From Gymnothorax reevesii (lineage: Eukaryota > Chordata > Actinopteri > Anguilliformes > Muraenidae), in NCBI GenBank assembly GCA_029721435.1, contig CM056580.1, forward strand, positions 73,309,367-73,373,366: a stretch of DNA of 64,000 nucleotides, in the 5' to 3' direction. Below are positions 26,241 through 37,661 of this stretch, one piece after another (position 1 is the first letter of the stretch; each line of letters starts with the position of its first letter). The position numbers and the translations under genes are program-made. Under the pieces are notes generated by a model. The model was not told the origin of the DNA and searched no databases. It saw nothing but the letters and a program-made list of their open reading frames with translations.

Positions 26241-27136
26241 CCCATGACAACTGCATCATTTCAGCACATATTCATATCATGTTTGGTCTCTTTATTCTCG
26301 GGGGAGTCCAAGGAGTTGAGTGGAACATGTTTCATTTTCTTTGGAATTATGGTTCATCTTGTTTGTAAGATTCATTCGGGCGACTACCTAGTCTCCTCTC
26401 TATGCAAATTAATCTTATCACCTAGGCCAAAACTCTGATTCGGCCACCCCTTCCTCTACCTTGTTCGGAGGCCTGGTTTGGAATCTTTAAAGGTACGAGA
26501 TCCTAAGGCAGCGGGCTCCTCTTCTTGTCTGTCCCTTCTTTGTCAACGTCTGACGCGCATAAGTAAGTGGGAGAAGTCACATGTCACCATGTTCCGGAGC
26601 GAGGGGGCATTTGAGTTCTCCCTGACCACGTGGGGCGACTTTAGCTCCGCGTGGCCATTCATCTTTTCCAGGTATGAATATATTCTAAATCATTCTAAAT
26701 TATGGGTAACTGGTAATTGGCTTAGTGTTAATTTGTTTGATCCAAGTTGTGCCTACCTGGTGAATAAATTATTGTTATTCCTTTTTCAGCGTGCGTGATT
26801 TTTTTTTTGATTTGTAACACTCATATATTCTAGCCTTGTTGCGATCCGGGATCTAAGGGGAAATTCCTACCGAGACATGTGTAGGTAACGATACTGCTAT
26901 GTTAGATTGGGATTATGTCCTACCCCTTAAGGGTTTGTGTAATAAGTTTTATGCAAATCCGGGTTCTTGTTACGTTTCGAGCTCCGGGCGGTTTATATGC
27001 ATAGATGCCGCTAGCAAGATAGTCTCGTTTATCCAATGGAAGTATTGTCAAATTGATTCCAGGACAGTTGCGTTTAATTAATCGCGGGGACGTATTTACT
27101 GAGCAATGATGGTTTGCGCTGCCATATCTGATGGCA
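26240..27136. repeat. Unclassified LTR-like block
   Basis: A GC-richer island (26455-26670) with short open frames is followed by GGTGAATAAATTATTGTTATT near 26760 and TTTGTAACA near 26815. This resembles the U3-R-U5 end of a long terminal repeat. No partner repeat, primer-binding site or viral gene was found, so the call is tentative. It is joined to the shared 295-bp repeat that follows. Confidence 0.25.
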
Positions 27137-27431
27137 GGTTTGTCTCGAAATTCGCGCATGCTGTTCCAAAACTATCAATTCTAATTCTAATTTGGAGTCA
27201 GATATTTTACGAGGATACAACTAAATTTGGTATTCTAATTACTTTATGGAGTCAGATTAATCGTAATCATTGCGTTTCTATGCCCTGTCCTTGGACGGTG
27301 AAAATTATCCATTATATTGTGATTCGCACCAGCTAGAAGAATGCCCGAATTAAAGTTAGACCAAGAGAACACGTGATGCCTTCACCCACTGCAATGTCCG
27401 TCCTTGGAATTGTTTGTTGGGGTTTTACAGA
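27137..27431 (+). repeat. Shared dispersed repeat, copy 1
   Basis: This segment and 61392-61683 are close copies in the same orientation, matching almost base for base from GCATGCTGTTCCAAAA through TTGCGTTTCTATGCCC to CACTGCAATGTCCGTC. It has no obvious coding function and is probably part of a larger transposable element. Confidence 0.8.
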
Positions 27432-27789
27432 ATTGAGCCAGAATTGGTTTGACTGCACTTTCTAGCGAAATGGTGCCCCATATGTTTTGGGGCAGGTGGC
27501 ACAATTCACTTCACTGAAACTGCTGACACCTGCATCCACCTGTCAAGAGGTATGAGATGGATGCACGCCCAACACTTCACACATTTCTTTCCCAAGGACA
27601 GATAAAGACAGTTGGCAGAAATATCGGGATTCATCATTTTAAAGTGTACATTTTGTTTTGCAGTACACAAAATGAGAAATTTGTTTGAGAAATTTAGAGT
27701 GTACCTCTAAATTCATAGACAGAACATTTCACGGACACATGCTCACAGCCTCACATATCTACAAGTAATAAATATAAAAACCATGAAAT

Positions 27790-28177
27790 ATTCAGTAACC
27801 CCAACACAACATGGCTGAAATATGGCCTGTTAACAAAATGCAGTGGAGGGATAGAACGAGGGATGGATGGAAGTATGAAAAGGCACATCTCCACCATAAG
27901 ATGTAGCCATGTACCAAGTTTTGAGGAGAAGTATTGAAGGGTTTGGGAATTCTAGTCTGGAAAAGAAAGGGATGGCAGATGTCTAGCCCGGTAACAAAAT
28001 GCTGTGGAGGGACGGACAGATAGACAGGTAGAGAGATAGAAGTATGAAAAGGCACGTCTACAAAGTAAGAAATATTCAAATCTGAAATTTTGTGGAGAAA
28101 TATTGAATGGTTTGGGAGTTCTGGCCTGGAAAAGAAGGGTGGATGGACAGACGTACTGATAATCAGAAGGAAAACAC
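27790..28177. repeat. Dispersed repeat with duplicated internal unit
   Basis: Two tandem units share GTTTTGAGGAGAAGTATTGA / ATTTTGTGGAGAAATATTGA and GGGTTTGGGAATTCTAGTCTGG / GGTTTGGGAGTTCTGGCCTGG type sequence, each beginning AACAAAATGC-GTGGAGGGA. Same broad family as 21690-22015. Confidence 0.55.
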
Positions 28178-28370
28178 TTATCTCTATATCCCCATCCACT
28201 TCATAGTGGGGGGATAACAAATACCAATGTATAGGTCAACACTCATTTCTATATCCCCATTCACTTCATAGTGGGGGGATAACAAATACCAATGTATAGG
28301 TCAACAGTCAGTTCTATACCCCCATCCACTTCATGGGGGGGATAACAAATGCCTGTGTATAGGTCACAAA
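28178..28370. repeat. Tandem repeat, about three units of 67 bp
   Basis: Each unit contains CTATATCCCCATCCACTTCA, a G run of six to seven, GATAACAAATACCAATG and TATAGGTCA. Units one and two are nearly identical and the third differs at several bases. It extends the end of the preceding dispersed repeat, so it may have arisen by slippage of its 3' tail. Confidence 0.8.
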
Positions 28371-29817
28371 TCAAAGTTGGAATGCTTTTATGTGCATATT
28401 ATTTAATATGAAGGCTAAATTAGTAACCATAGGTTCAGGAAATGCTGAGATTACATTCTACCACACTTGTGAGACAACATTTACTCCAAAAATAAATTAC
28501 TATGAACGATGCCATTACACAGAAAATTAAATCAGTTAAGCGCCGTTTCATTTGCAAGAAGGCTTCCTCTCACCTTGGTACCTAGTTAGGACCCCTCTGT
28601 CATTGGAATAATTTGTCGAAAAGGTTACATTAGATCAACAACTCTAACTAGGAAGCGTCATGTGACGAGTGCAGCTTCATTGCAGCTGGGTGTCAGCTGT
28701 TTCCATGGGAAACTTTAATGTTAGCCTTCGGTCAGTCTAGTTCATGGAGGTTCCACGCTTCAAAAAAATCAGTGCAAGTTCATTATTCAACATCCTTTTC
28801 GACCAGAGAGCCAATATTTGGCATCTCCGCAGTCAATTTCTTAAAAAATCATCAGAAGTGAATTTCACAATGAAACGACATGTGACATTTATCAAATGCC
28901 GACCGTTGGCATCCCATGTCCATGGTCTATACACCAAATCCCCTGCTTGTAGCACGGAGTTTTGGCATTTCCTACACTGTGAAGGACCAACTTGATGTTA
29001 CATTAAAATTGTGCCAAATGGAGGTACTCAACTAGGATATTTTCTTTGCTTCCTGCTGAAATAAGACTGTTCTAACCAACCAAATTTCCCAAAGATTCTA
29101 CCTAAAGGATGCTTTCTTGCAAATGAGACACAACATTCATGTCATGAGAATTTGGAAGTTTTTGCAAAAAACAAGGTTGTAATTAAAATATGACACTACA
29201 TATTGTTTTTCTATAACAGTCTGATATTTATATTGTTCCACCTGAACATTACTTAAGAAACATCCAAAAAAAACTTTTATATACACCAGATAACCCACTT
29301 TCCTTTAAATAATGCTGAAAGGCCACAAAATAAAAATAGAATTGGATGACTGAACGTTATTGAGCATTAGTCCATCAGAAGCCCTGAAGTACATGTTCAT
29401 GTTAGTGTGAATCAGAATGTGTGAGACTTGACACATAAGCTCCAACACAGTTTAGTGCAGGTCCAGGTCTTTATGGTCATAAAGTAAACGTTCATCTAAC
29501 TTTCAAGCTATCCAGTGAGCGAGGAGATGCTTTAAGACTGCATAGAGACAACTAGAGAAGGCATCATTTTCAAGATGGTGCAGGGAATCTGACATCTGTA
29601 TCCTGGGGCATTGTCCTTCTACATGAGCCAACACACACGATTTGTTTAAATATAAATCTTCTTTTTTTCCCCCAAATGCTTAGCCCTCTGCCTGATAAGC
29701 TGCCGACCCAGACTGAAAGTGAAGACTCAATCATTTTGTTCCACATGAAATCACTTAGTTGGACTAGTCCTGAACTGACAGGAGACTGGAGATAAAAGGC
29801 ACACACATGGCTGTGGA
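28371..29817. other. 3' flank and probable 3' UTR of stambp
   Basis: No further coding segment is seen. The part nearest 29817 should hold the stambp 3' UTR on the minus strand. No single poly(A) signal stands out. Confidence 0.35.
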
Positions 29818-32800
29818 TCACCGCAGGTCCAGCATGTTCACACTGCTGTCCGTGATGGCCACATGTCCGCCAGCCTGGGAACAAACACAGGGGTGATTCA
29901 GGGACGTACGTGACCACCAAACAAGCACACGTGAGCCTCAATTCAAGACTGTTAGACTACAGTCCAAATTCAGAAAGTGTTCAACTGTTGAGGAAAGTGG
30001 TGAGTCAGAGAAACTTAATTTAGAAAATTATGTTGAAATAAAATAACAGAGCATTAAAGGAGAGGCAGCCTACTTACAGTGAAAAGTGGGGGCTCTTTGT
30101 GATGGGGGTGGAAACCTTTCTGTTTGCAAGACGAGATCTCATCCAGTCCATAATCTGTGAGCCGAAAATAACCAGTCCTAGAACAGAAACATGCCATGCA
30201 CACAGTCAAGCCCCAACAAAGTCACAATCTGACAAAATTCTCGCCATTGCCAATACAAAAAAAAAAAAAAAACCCGGATGTTGCAATCAAAACCAATTCC
30301 AGTGCATTATAGAAATGTTAGGAGGCCGAGTCGCTTTCAGTGTCTTGCAGTTGCAGGGGAAACACTGTGCTAGCATGCATGGTAACGGATACTCAGCTGT
30401 ACGATACCGAGAGTCATAGCCGTTTTAATTCACCTCTGCCAAGATGTATGTTTTTGCCGGCGTTTATCTGTTTGTCTGTCAGCAGGTTATCTCAAAAACG
30501 GCGTCATAGATTTTAACCAAACTTTAAGGGATCTTAGAGTAGCATAAGAGGAACAAGTGACTAAATTTTGGCACATCTAGGCCAAAGCACAGCTGAGATA
30601 CAGGCCAAAGTTCAAATCCAGCTATCCTGACAGAGATTTGAAGTCTTTCCAATGGGCCGGATTTCCAATCGGCGTGCTTTTGGGTTTTGCAGCTACCTGG
30701 CGGAGGAATGCAACAACACCCAACAGCCAATGAAAATAACTAATACACAGAGTTGCCTGAGCGTGGCGGAGGTGCTGCACTCTCTGAGTGCTCTTGTTCA
30801 TTATGCATCCAGGTGATTCAAATGATTCGCTCATTATCAAGCCTCTTCATAGGTTTATAATGAGCTGATCATTTGACTCAACTGTGCTAGAGCAGGGATA
30901 GAGCAACAACATTCAAGTGGCACTCCAAGAGAAGTTTGGGAAGCCTGATGTAGATCGCCATCATTCTACGCTATTGTGCGCATGCAACAGGCCTAAGCGC
31001 TAGCGCATAAAGCACGCAGCCGAGCAAGCTGTGCGCCGGAAGTGTGGCAGTCCCAGAAGTCTGAAAAATTTGAGCGAAAAAGCCACATCCGGGTATTTGT
31101 TGTGTATTGTGATAGCGAGAATTGTCAGTTAAGCTCGATGGGTTAAACATATCCCCTGGACCCCAAAATTAAAACCGAAGCTAAAAGGGCCACCAAGCAA
31201 TTTCAGACCAAATGTTCTTTGATGTGGCTGCTGTAAAAATGTAATTCCATCAAAATAATCCTAAGAGAACTGACCCAGCCTATATGGTACTCACTCATTG
31301 AATTTGGGGGAACATACGATTGCGATGGATTCAGGCAGCATCATCTGGTATGAACAGTGAGTGTGCAGGTCTACACTGGACAGGAAGGCCGTCTGTGTTG
31401 GGTGTGTCTGCACATAAAGGAGAAAGACTGGTCATGTCCTGTCCCATCACACAGGGACACCCCAGACTATTGTCTCACGTTCAAAGAGCCAGAGAGCACA
31501 GCTGGGGTCCGCATTCCAGGATTTAGCAGGTTGGAGTTATCATTTCTACACTAGAGATACAGCAAATTTTATAAACATTGGTTGTTTTTTAATTTAAAAT
31601 GTGAATATAGCTTTGTTTTGCATGTGCCAATGTCAAACGTGAGATGTTTCATATTTTCAAGGGAGAGGGAAGGTATCTCAAAAAGCATCTAAAGAAGGCT
31701 TTAAATCTTATGATAAGAGTAAACTACAGTACATAACTCTTCTCTCTGAAGTAGAAAAGATCAGCTTATTTTAAGTTAAGATGTGCTTCTTAACTTCTTA
31801 TGGACACTTACATTATCGAAAAATCTGCAAATGAGTCAAAATTATCTCACCTCATTATCAAATATTTGTTGTACCGAGAATAAAGGTAATAATATAAAAA
31901 ATAGTGGCAAAGCCACTGTGCCTGGTTGGCCAAACATGGCCGAAGTTGAACTCGGCCCAGATTTTCATCCCTGATACACGCATATAAAATATGAAAGGGA
32001 TACATGAAAAACTGAAGGCTCTCAAGCGCTGACAAGGCAAAAAGTTTATGGACGCACGGACTGACGTGCGGCAGACCACCAAAACGGCATCCAACCGCTG
32101 CGGCCTAGAGACCAAGCGGGCCAATAAGTGTTTTAAGTCTTTTTACAACATTTAATGCTTGGAAAGATGGACTGATTTTTCACTTTGGGGAGTATGTTAG
32201 AAACTTTCAGAGAAATACCTGCCATAGTATATACAGTGCCGTGAAAAAGTATTTGCCCCCTTCCTGATTTCTTCTTTTTTAGGATATTTGTCTCGCTTAA
32301 ATGTTTCAGATGATCAAACACATTTTAGTATTAGACCAAGACAACCCGAGTAAATATAGAATACAGTTTTTAAATGATGAGTTCATTATTAAGGGAATAA
32401 AGCATTCCAAACATACCTGGCTCTATATGAAAAAGTAATTGCCCCCTAAATCCTAATAACTGGTTGTGCCACCCTTGGCAACAACAACTGCAATCAAATG
32501 TTAGCAATAATTGGCAATGAGTCTTACACATCACTGTGGAAGAATTTCAGCCCACTCTTCTTTGCAGAATTATTTTAATTCAGCCACTCTGGAGGGGTTT
32601 TGAGCATGAACGGCCTGTTTAAGGTCGTGCCACTGCATCTCAATAGGATTTAAGCCCGGACTTCGACAAGGCTACTCCAAAATCTTCATTTTGTTTTTCT
32701 TTTTTAAGCCATTAAGAGGTGGACTTGCTGGTGTGTTTCAGATCATTGTCCTGCTGCATAACCCAAGTGCGCTTGAGCTCGAGATCACAATCTGAGGGTT

Positions 32801-35423
32801 GGACATTCTCCTTCAGGATTTTCCGACAGAGAGCAGATTTCATAGTTCCATCAATTATGACAAGTCGTCCAGATTCTGAAGCAGCAAAGCAGCCCCAAAC
32901 CATCACACTACCGCCACATTTGACTTTTGGTATGATGTTCTTTTAATGAAATGCTGAGTTAGTTTTACTCCAGATGTAACGGGACGCACACCTTCCAAAA
33001 AGTTCAACTTATGTCTTGTCATTCCACAGAATATTTTCCCACAAGTCTTGGGGATCATCAAGATGCATTTTGGCAATTGTGAGACGAGCCTTCGTGCTCT
33101 TTTTGGTCAGCAGTGGTTTTTGCTTTGGAACTCTCCCATAGATGCCATCTTTTGCCCAGTCTCTATCTTATTGTTGAATCATGATCACTGACTTTAACTG
33201 AGGCAAGTGAGGCCTGTAGTCCTTCAGATGTTAAGGGTTTTTTTGTGACCTCCTGGATGAGTAGGTGATGCGCTCTTGGGAGTGATTTCGGTAGGCCAGC
33301 CACTCCTGGGAAGGTTCACCCCTGTTTCAAGTTTTCTCCATTTGTGGATAATGGCTCTCACTGTGATTCGCCGGGGTCCCAAAGCCTTAGAAATGGCTTT
33401 GCAACCCTTTCCAGACTGATAGATGTCAATTTCTTTGTTTCTCATCCGTTCTTGAATTTCTTTAGTTTGCGGCATGACATGTTGCCTTTTGAGATCTTTT
33501 AGCCTACTTGACTTTGTCAGACGGGTTCTATTAAAATGATTTCTTGATTCAACAGGTCTGGCAGTAATCAGGCCTGGGTGTGGCTAGTGAAACTGGACTC
33601 AAAAAATGTGGTTAATCACAATTAATTCTTGATTTAACAGGGGGGGCAATTACTTTTTCACATAGGGCCAGGTAGGTTTGGATAGCTTTTACCCCTAAAT
33701 AAAAGAAATCATCATTTAAAAACTGCATTTTGTATTTATTCGGGCTATCTTTTTCTTGTATGAAAATTGGTTTGATGATCTGAAACATTTAAGTGTGAAA
33801 AATATGCAAAAAAGTAAGAAATCAGGAAGGGGGCAAATACTTTTTCACGGCACTGTACTTCTAGGATCAACTATATTCCTGTAAAACCTGATCAAAAGCT
33901 AGGAAACAATTTTGATTGGTCGAAAAGTCTGAAACCAGAACTGCACTCGAGTGGCTGAGAGTCAAGAGGACAACCGTATGAGGACTCACATGGATCCATC
34001 CCAGGGTGATGAGATTGTACTGATCCTGGATCAGGAAGAGCTCTTCTTCGTTTTCTGTGTCACAGTAATCAGGCCCCCCGCACTGTTTGGGCACGATCAC
34101 ATGAGTCACCGTGAAAGCGTTCTGGGTCTGAAACACACACACCCAATCAGACGCGGACACACAAAAGCACACACACACATATACAAAAAAATGTACCAAT
34201 CAATCCAGATCTTGAAATCCACACTCCACACACTTTGTTGAATCCCAAAGCAGAAAAAAGGTGTAGCTCAGAAATTAAATCTTACCAGTTTACCACATAG
34301 GATGCCACAAGTCTCCACTGCCCGCATCGTATTTGCATCGGCCAGTTTTAGGAACTTCTGACAAAGTTCAGAAGGTACTGCCAACTGCCTCAGTCCATCC
34401 ACCGTAAGATCTGAGAATACGTGAACACAGTGTGATTTAGTCTGCATTCAGTTAATGTAACTTTTCTATGTATACATCTGTTATCTGTAACACAAAATAA
34501 TGCAATATTGTTCATCGGATCACTTCCCTTCTCGTGCAGCTATACAAATTTCCAAAGAAAATAATTAAACTACGCTGAAGAAAGTACTGCACTGTTCTAT
34601 TAGGCAACATAGTAGGTAATATTCTGAGAACTCATTGACATGAGTTTTTACCATGTCAATTTCTATGACAACATGACTGTAATCAATCACATACAATGAA
34701 AAAATAATAAAATCTTGTTTGAGTGCATAACTTCTTCTTAAGTAAGCCTAATTTGCACAAATGAAACCTAAGAATGTGCTTACTGTTCCCAGGGCTAATC
34801 AGAGACCCGGGCTTGAGTGAGCGGTCGAACGTGGGAGGCACTGCAGGATGGGCGGAGGGACTGGTTTTGGTGGGGGTGTTACCGGGGCTCTGTGGGGGCG
34901 TGGGCGAGGCCATGATGCTCTGTGGGGGCCCCTGAACACCAGGAAGGAGGGGGGTATCCACCGGAGGGGCACTCGGGGCCGTGAACTCCTGCACGACGCG
35001 CTGGCGCTCCTTCTCCAGCTCCTGCCTCCGGATCATCTCCTCAAAGACGTGAAACTGCTCCTGCTCCTGCTGCCGCTTCTGCATCTCAGCCACCCGCTGC
35101 CTCTCGGCCTCCAGCTCCTGCTGCCGGGACAGCTCCCGCGCCAGAGCCACCTCCTCTGCCTTCTACCACACACACACACACACACACACACGTGAGCATA
35201 CACCAGCTCCTGCTGCCGGGACAGCTCCCGCGCCAGAGCCACCTCCTCTGCCTTCTACCACACACACACACACACGTGAGCATACACCAGCTCCTGCTGC
35301 CGGGACAGCTCCCGCGCCAGAGCCACCTCCTCTGCCTTCTACCACACACACACACACACGTGAGCATACACCAGCTCCTGCTGCCGGAAAAGCTCCCGCG
35401 CCAGAGCCACCTTCTCTACTTCC

Positions 35424-35462
<39 letters not shown>

Positions 35463-37418
35463 CATATACAGTCTCACATACGCACACACACTGGAATGTG
35501 CACTCAAATACACTTGAGTTTGCACTGAAAGACCCATTAACACTCACCATGATGCACAGTGCATTGTTTATTACGATACCTGATCACTGTTCGGAATGAA
35601 GAGCTTGTTGGTTTGAAGCTCACACTAGAGTCTATTCAAATATTGGTCTGCAAACTGCAAATCTAAGGATACTTTATGTCACATACTAAAATCTAATCAA
35701 TAATAAACTAAAGGAGAGTGTTTCTTATTTGCCACTGGTAATAAATCTCCATCTTCTCAAGCCAATAATATCGCCATCAGACATAGACTGTGAAGTAGAG
35801 TGGAGTTTGTACAGTGCAGGAGAAACTGCTAATTCACCGTTTGTATTGCTACTGTGTCCAACAAAGCCCTTCTCTTTCTACAGAGAGAACACGGATTCTC
35901 TTAACCAAACTTTGACAAAATTTTTGTTTCTCTTTGATTGTCCCGGTTTGGTCTTTGGCAGCTTCATTCAAAAGTTCAAATAACTCCCAACTAGAAGCAA
36001 AGGAAATAACAAAACAAAATGACTGGAATTAAAAATGAAAGAATTATAAATCATCAGAGATGATCTAAAACAAATAACAAATGCTGCGATGGAAAAAGAT
36101 TTTATTTTGGTCCGAACTTCCGACTGTAATCGCTACTTTCATGGCCCACAAAATGATTATCTGACCACGGTGCATCACGATGGAGTTCGGAGGATACTAT
36201 GGATTTGGCCTCATCACACGTCCGCAGAGATTCCCTTGTGAACGCTCTACAGCCCACAAAAGTGCACCGATTCTTTTCAAATTTTGCAGGGACATGTATT
36301 ATGGTAAGTTCACGACACCTATTGATTTTGGGTACTCTGGGACCATCTGGGCCCAACTGAGGGGCCTTTGGGGGATACATGTACTCGGTTGCCGAGTGCT
36401 CTAGTTGATCATGGGTCTTCGAAGAACAGTTAGCATTATCCAATAAAGCACCTAGAAAGTAAAATGTATATCAGCCCATGAGAAGAGAATCGATCACTGC
36501 TGCAACAAAGCCATATCTTGCAGAAATCAGCTCAGTTCAAACCACTTCTGTGCAATTACTACACACCTTTTTGAGGAGATAGTCGGCATACTCCTTCTCA
36601 TACTGCTTCAAAAGGCATTTCTTCAGCTCCTCCGCCTGGGGGAAGGCCACTTCTTTCAGCTTCTGCCATGTGAAGAATAAGACATTTAGTGCACTAGCTG
36701 ACCGAGACATTCAGCACATTTCACACAAATACACCTTTCAGTCATTGACAGGAGCTTAAGCACATGATGCAACGTTTGTTTGCACCGTTTCCCAGATGCA
36801 CACACATGACTCAGGGAGGAAAATGGTCCAGAAATACATCCCCCACCTTCATTGTGTCCTTCTTCTCTGGAATGTTTGCAGTTTTATAGTCCCGGTGTTT
36901 GGGAAGTTTCTCAAAGAAAAGACTGCGAACAAAAACCAAATTATTTTCAAAAACACAAATTAAAATCACAATTTTCTGGCATTGCTCAAAAAAAAAAAAA
37001 GCAGTGACACTTCAAAGTTTCACTATTGAAAATACACTACTGAAAATATGACCGTTAAAAGAGTAGTTCTAAGTGAAACATTTATGCACCCAAAACCCCA
37101 AACATATCCTGGAAACTTCTGAAAGCTTACAATCCTGTTAGAGAGAAAATGGAAGCAGGAAGCACTGACATTCCATCATCCTGTAGCATCAGTCCTGACC
37201 CAGGAAGGTACTTACGTGATGTACTTATTATAAAGCAGAAAGGCAAACTCCACATTTCCCTCCTCACAATACACGTTAGCCATGCGGATCATTTCCATGC
37301 CCGAGCGGAAGTAACGGCGAGGGGGGACGTCATCATTGACGTCCACCGAGCTGCCCTTTTTGGTGAGCGCGCGCACTCGCTCCTCTGGCAGCAAACTCAC
37401 ATCAGTGTGGCCTGGCAT
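29818..37418 (-). CDS. stambp: STAM-binding protein (AMSH), JAMM deubiquitinase (9 coding exons, 428 aa)
   Basis: Exons: 37216-37418, 36847-36922, 36567-36662, 34784-35162, 34286-34410, 33990-34127, 31295-31407, 30078-30177 and 29818-29874. Phases agree throughout and the sum is 1287 nt. AMSH cuts Lys63-linked ubiquitin chains on endosomes and works with ESCRT-0 (STAM) and ESCRT-III. Residues about 1-125 are the MIT-type N-terminal helical region ([19 protein letters not shown]). Exon 4 encodes a charged coiled coil rich in Q/E/R followed by a proline-rich linker. The JAMM metalloprotease core is intact: E284 in [10 protein letters not shown]339-T-H341, seven residues, S349, D352. The H-x-H pair is split by the exon 6/7 junction. 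Human STAMBP has 424 residues. Fish may have two copies (stambpa, stambpb), and I cannot tell which this is. The first edge of exon 4 is repeated three more times in intron 3. Confidence 0.94.
30435..30700. repeat. Dispersed repeat (CCTCTGCCAAG...GTTTGTCTGTCAGCAGG family)
   Basis: The run CACCTCTGCCAAGATG, CCGGCGTTTATCTGTTTGTC, TGTCAGCAGGTTATCTCAAA and later TGGCGGAGGAATGC is the start and end of a short repeat I remember from many fishes. It is in intron 7 of stambp. Confidence 0.65.
31890..32130. repeat. Dispersed repeat of unknown class
   Basis: Sequence from GTGGCAAAGCCACTG through GGCCGAAGTTGAACTCGGCC to GCACGGACTGACG and GACCAAGCGGGCCAAT, with small self-complementary blocks. Its composition differs from the surrounding intron 6 of stambp. 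Class unknown. Confidence 0.4.
32234..33855 (-). mobile_element. Tc1/mariner transposon with well-kept ends (1622 bp)
   Basis: The terminal inverted repeats CAGTGCCGTGAAAAAGTATT (continuing TGCCCCC) and their exact complement (GGGGGCAAATACTTTTTCAC...CACTG) lie between TA dinucleotides at 32232-32233 and 33856-33857. The transposase runs on the minus strand and is broken into several frames. It lies in intron 6 of stambp. Confidence 0.93.
32560..33475 (-). pseudogene. Tc1 transposase pseudogene
   Basis: The N-terminal frame (33475-33224) starts [20 protein letters not shown] and includes [13 protein letters not shown] and a homeo-type second helix, [14 protein letters not shown]. The C-terminal frame (32906-32712) has [15 protein letters not shown] and [14 protein letters not shown], the regions of the second aspartate and nearby. 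Stops and frameshifts lie between them. Confidence 0.88.
35113..35460 (-). repeat. Tandem copies of the stambp exon 4 acceptor and first 17 codons
   Basis: Starting points AGCTCCTGCTGCCGG recur at 35113 (true exon), 35204, 35289 and 35373. Each unit of about 84-91 bp, read on the minus strand, holds a (TG)n tract, an acceptor TAG, and 51 nt encoding [17 protein letters not shown]. The two copies next to the true exon match it exactly over the coding part. The outermost copy reads [17 protein letters not shown] and has a changed acceptor (AATAG). Unit lengths vary with the number of CA dinucleotides. Confidence 0.9.
35427..35460. repeat. (CA)n microsatellite
   Basis: An uninterrupted CA run of about 17 units, the outermost of a series of CA tracts inside the stambp intron 3 repeat block. 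Confidence 0.9.
36085..36425. repeat. Dispersed repeat (ends GGGGGATACATGTACTCGG...GAGTGCTCTAG)
   Basis: Composition and the terminal part TTTGGGGGATACATGTACTC with CCGAGTGCTCTAG match a repeat seen in other fish genomes, as I recall. The open frames on both strands look incidental. It is in intron 3 of stambp. Confidence 0.5.
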
Positions 37419-37443
37419 CCTTACGTCACAGCAACACCCTTGC
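37419..37443 (-). promoter_or_regulatory. 5' UTR part of the first coding exon of stambp
   Basis: A minus-strand acceptor (GTTCCAG then GCAAGG) ends 25 nt upstream of ATG 37418. This implies an upstream non-coding exon. The start context is GTAAGGATGC, which is weak. Confidence 0.55.
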
Positions 37444-37661
37444 CTGGAACATGCACAGGATCCAAAACCAAACTCAAAACCCAAAGACATCTGACCAATA
37501 ATATTAGGCCAAGACTCAAACTTCATACACAGCTGAGAGAACTCGGGAAACTATGCAATACGATGAAGTAATTTTTAGCACCCTTGGGACATCATGCATA
37601 TAAAATCATTTTTATTTTTACATTGCTATCATAACAATGACAGGTGCATATTCTAAAAGTA

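Noticed and set aside
26478..26798. 106-codon plus-strand frame in the LTR-like block as a retroviral gene
   Set aside because: No retroviral protein motif is visible; the region fits non-coding LTR sequence better, and even that is uncertain.
27792..28220. 142-codon minus-strand frame
   Set aside because: It is built from two tandem repeat units with similar translations; repeat-derived, not a gene.
35033..35543. Overlapping long frames across the CA-rich stambp repeat (valine/cysteine runs)
   Set aside because: They are artefacts of translating (TG)n tracts and repeated units in the wrong frame.
36102..36443. 113-codon minus-strand frame in stambp intron 3
   Set aside because: It lies inside a dispersed repeat and has no homologue that I recognise; the opposite strand is also open by chance.
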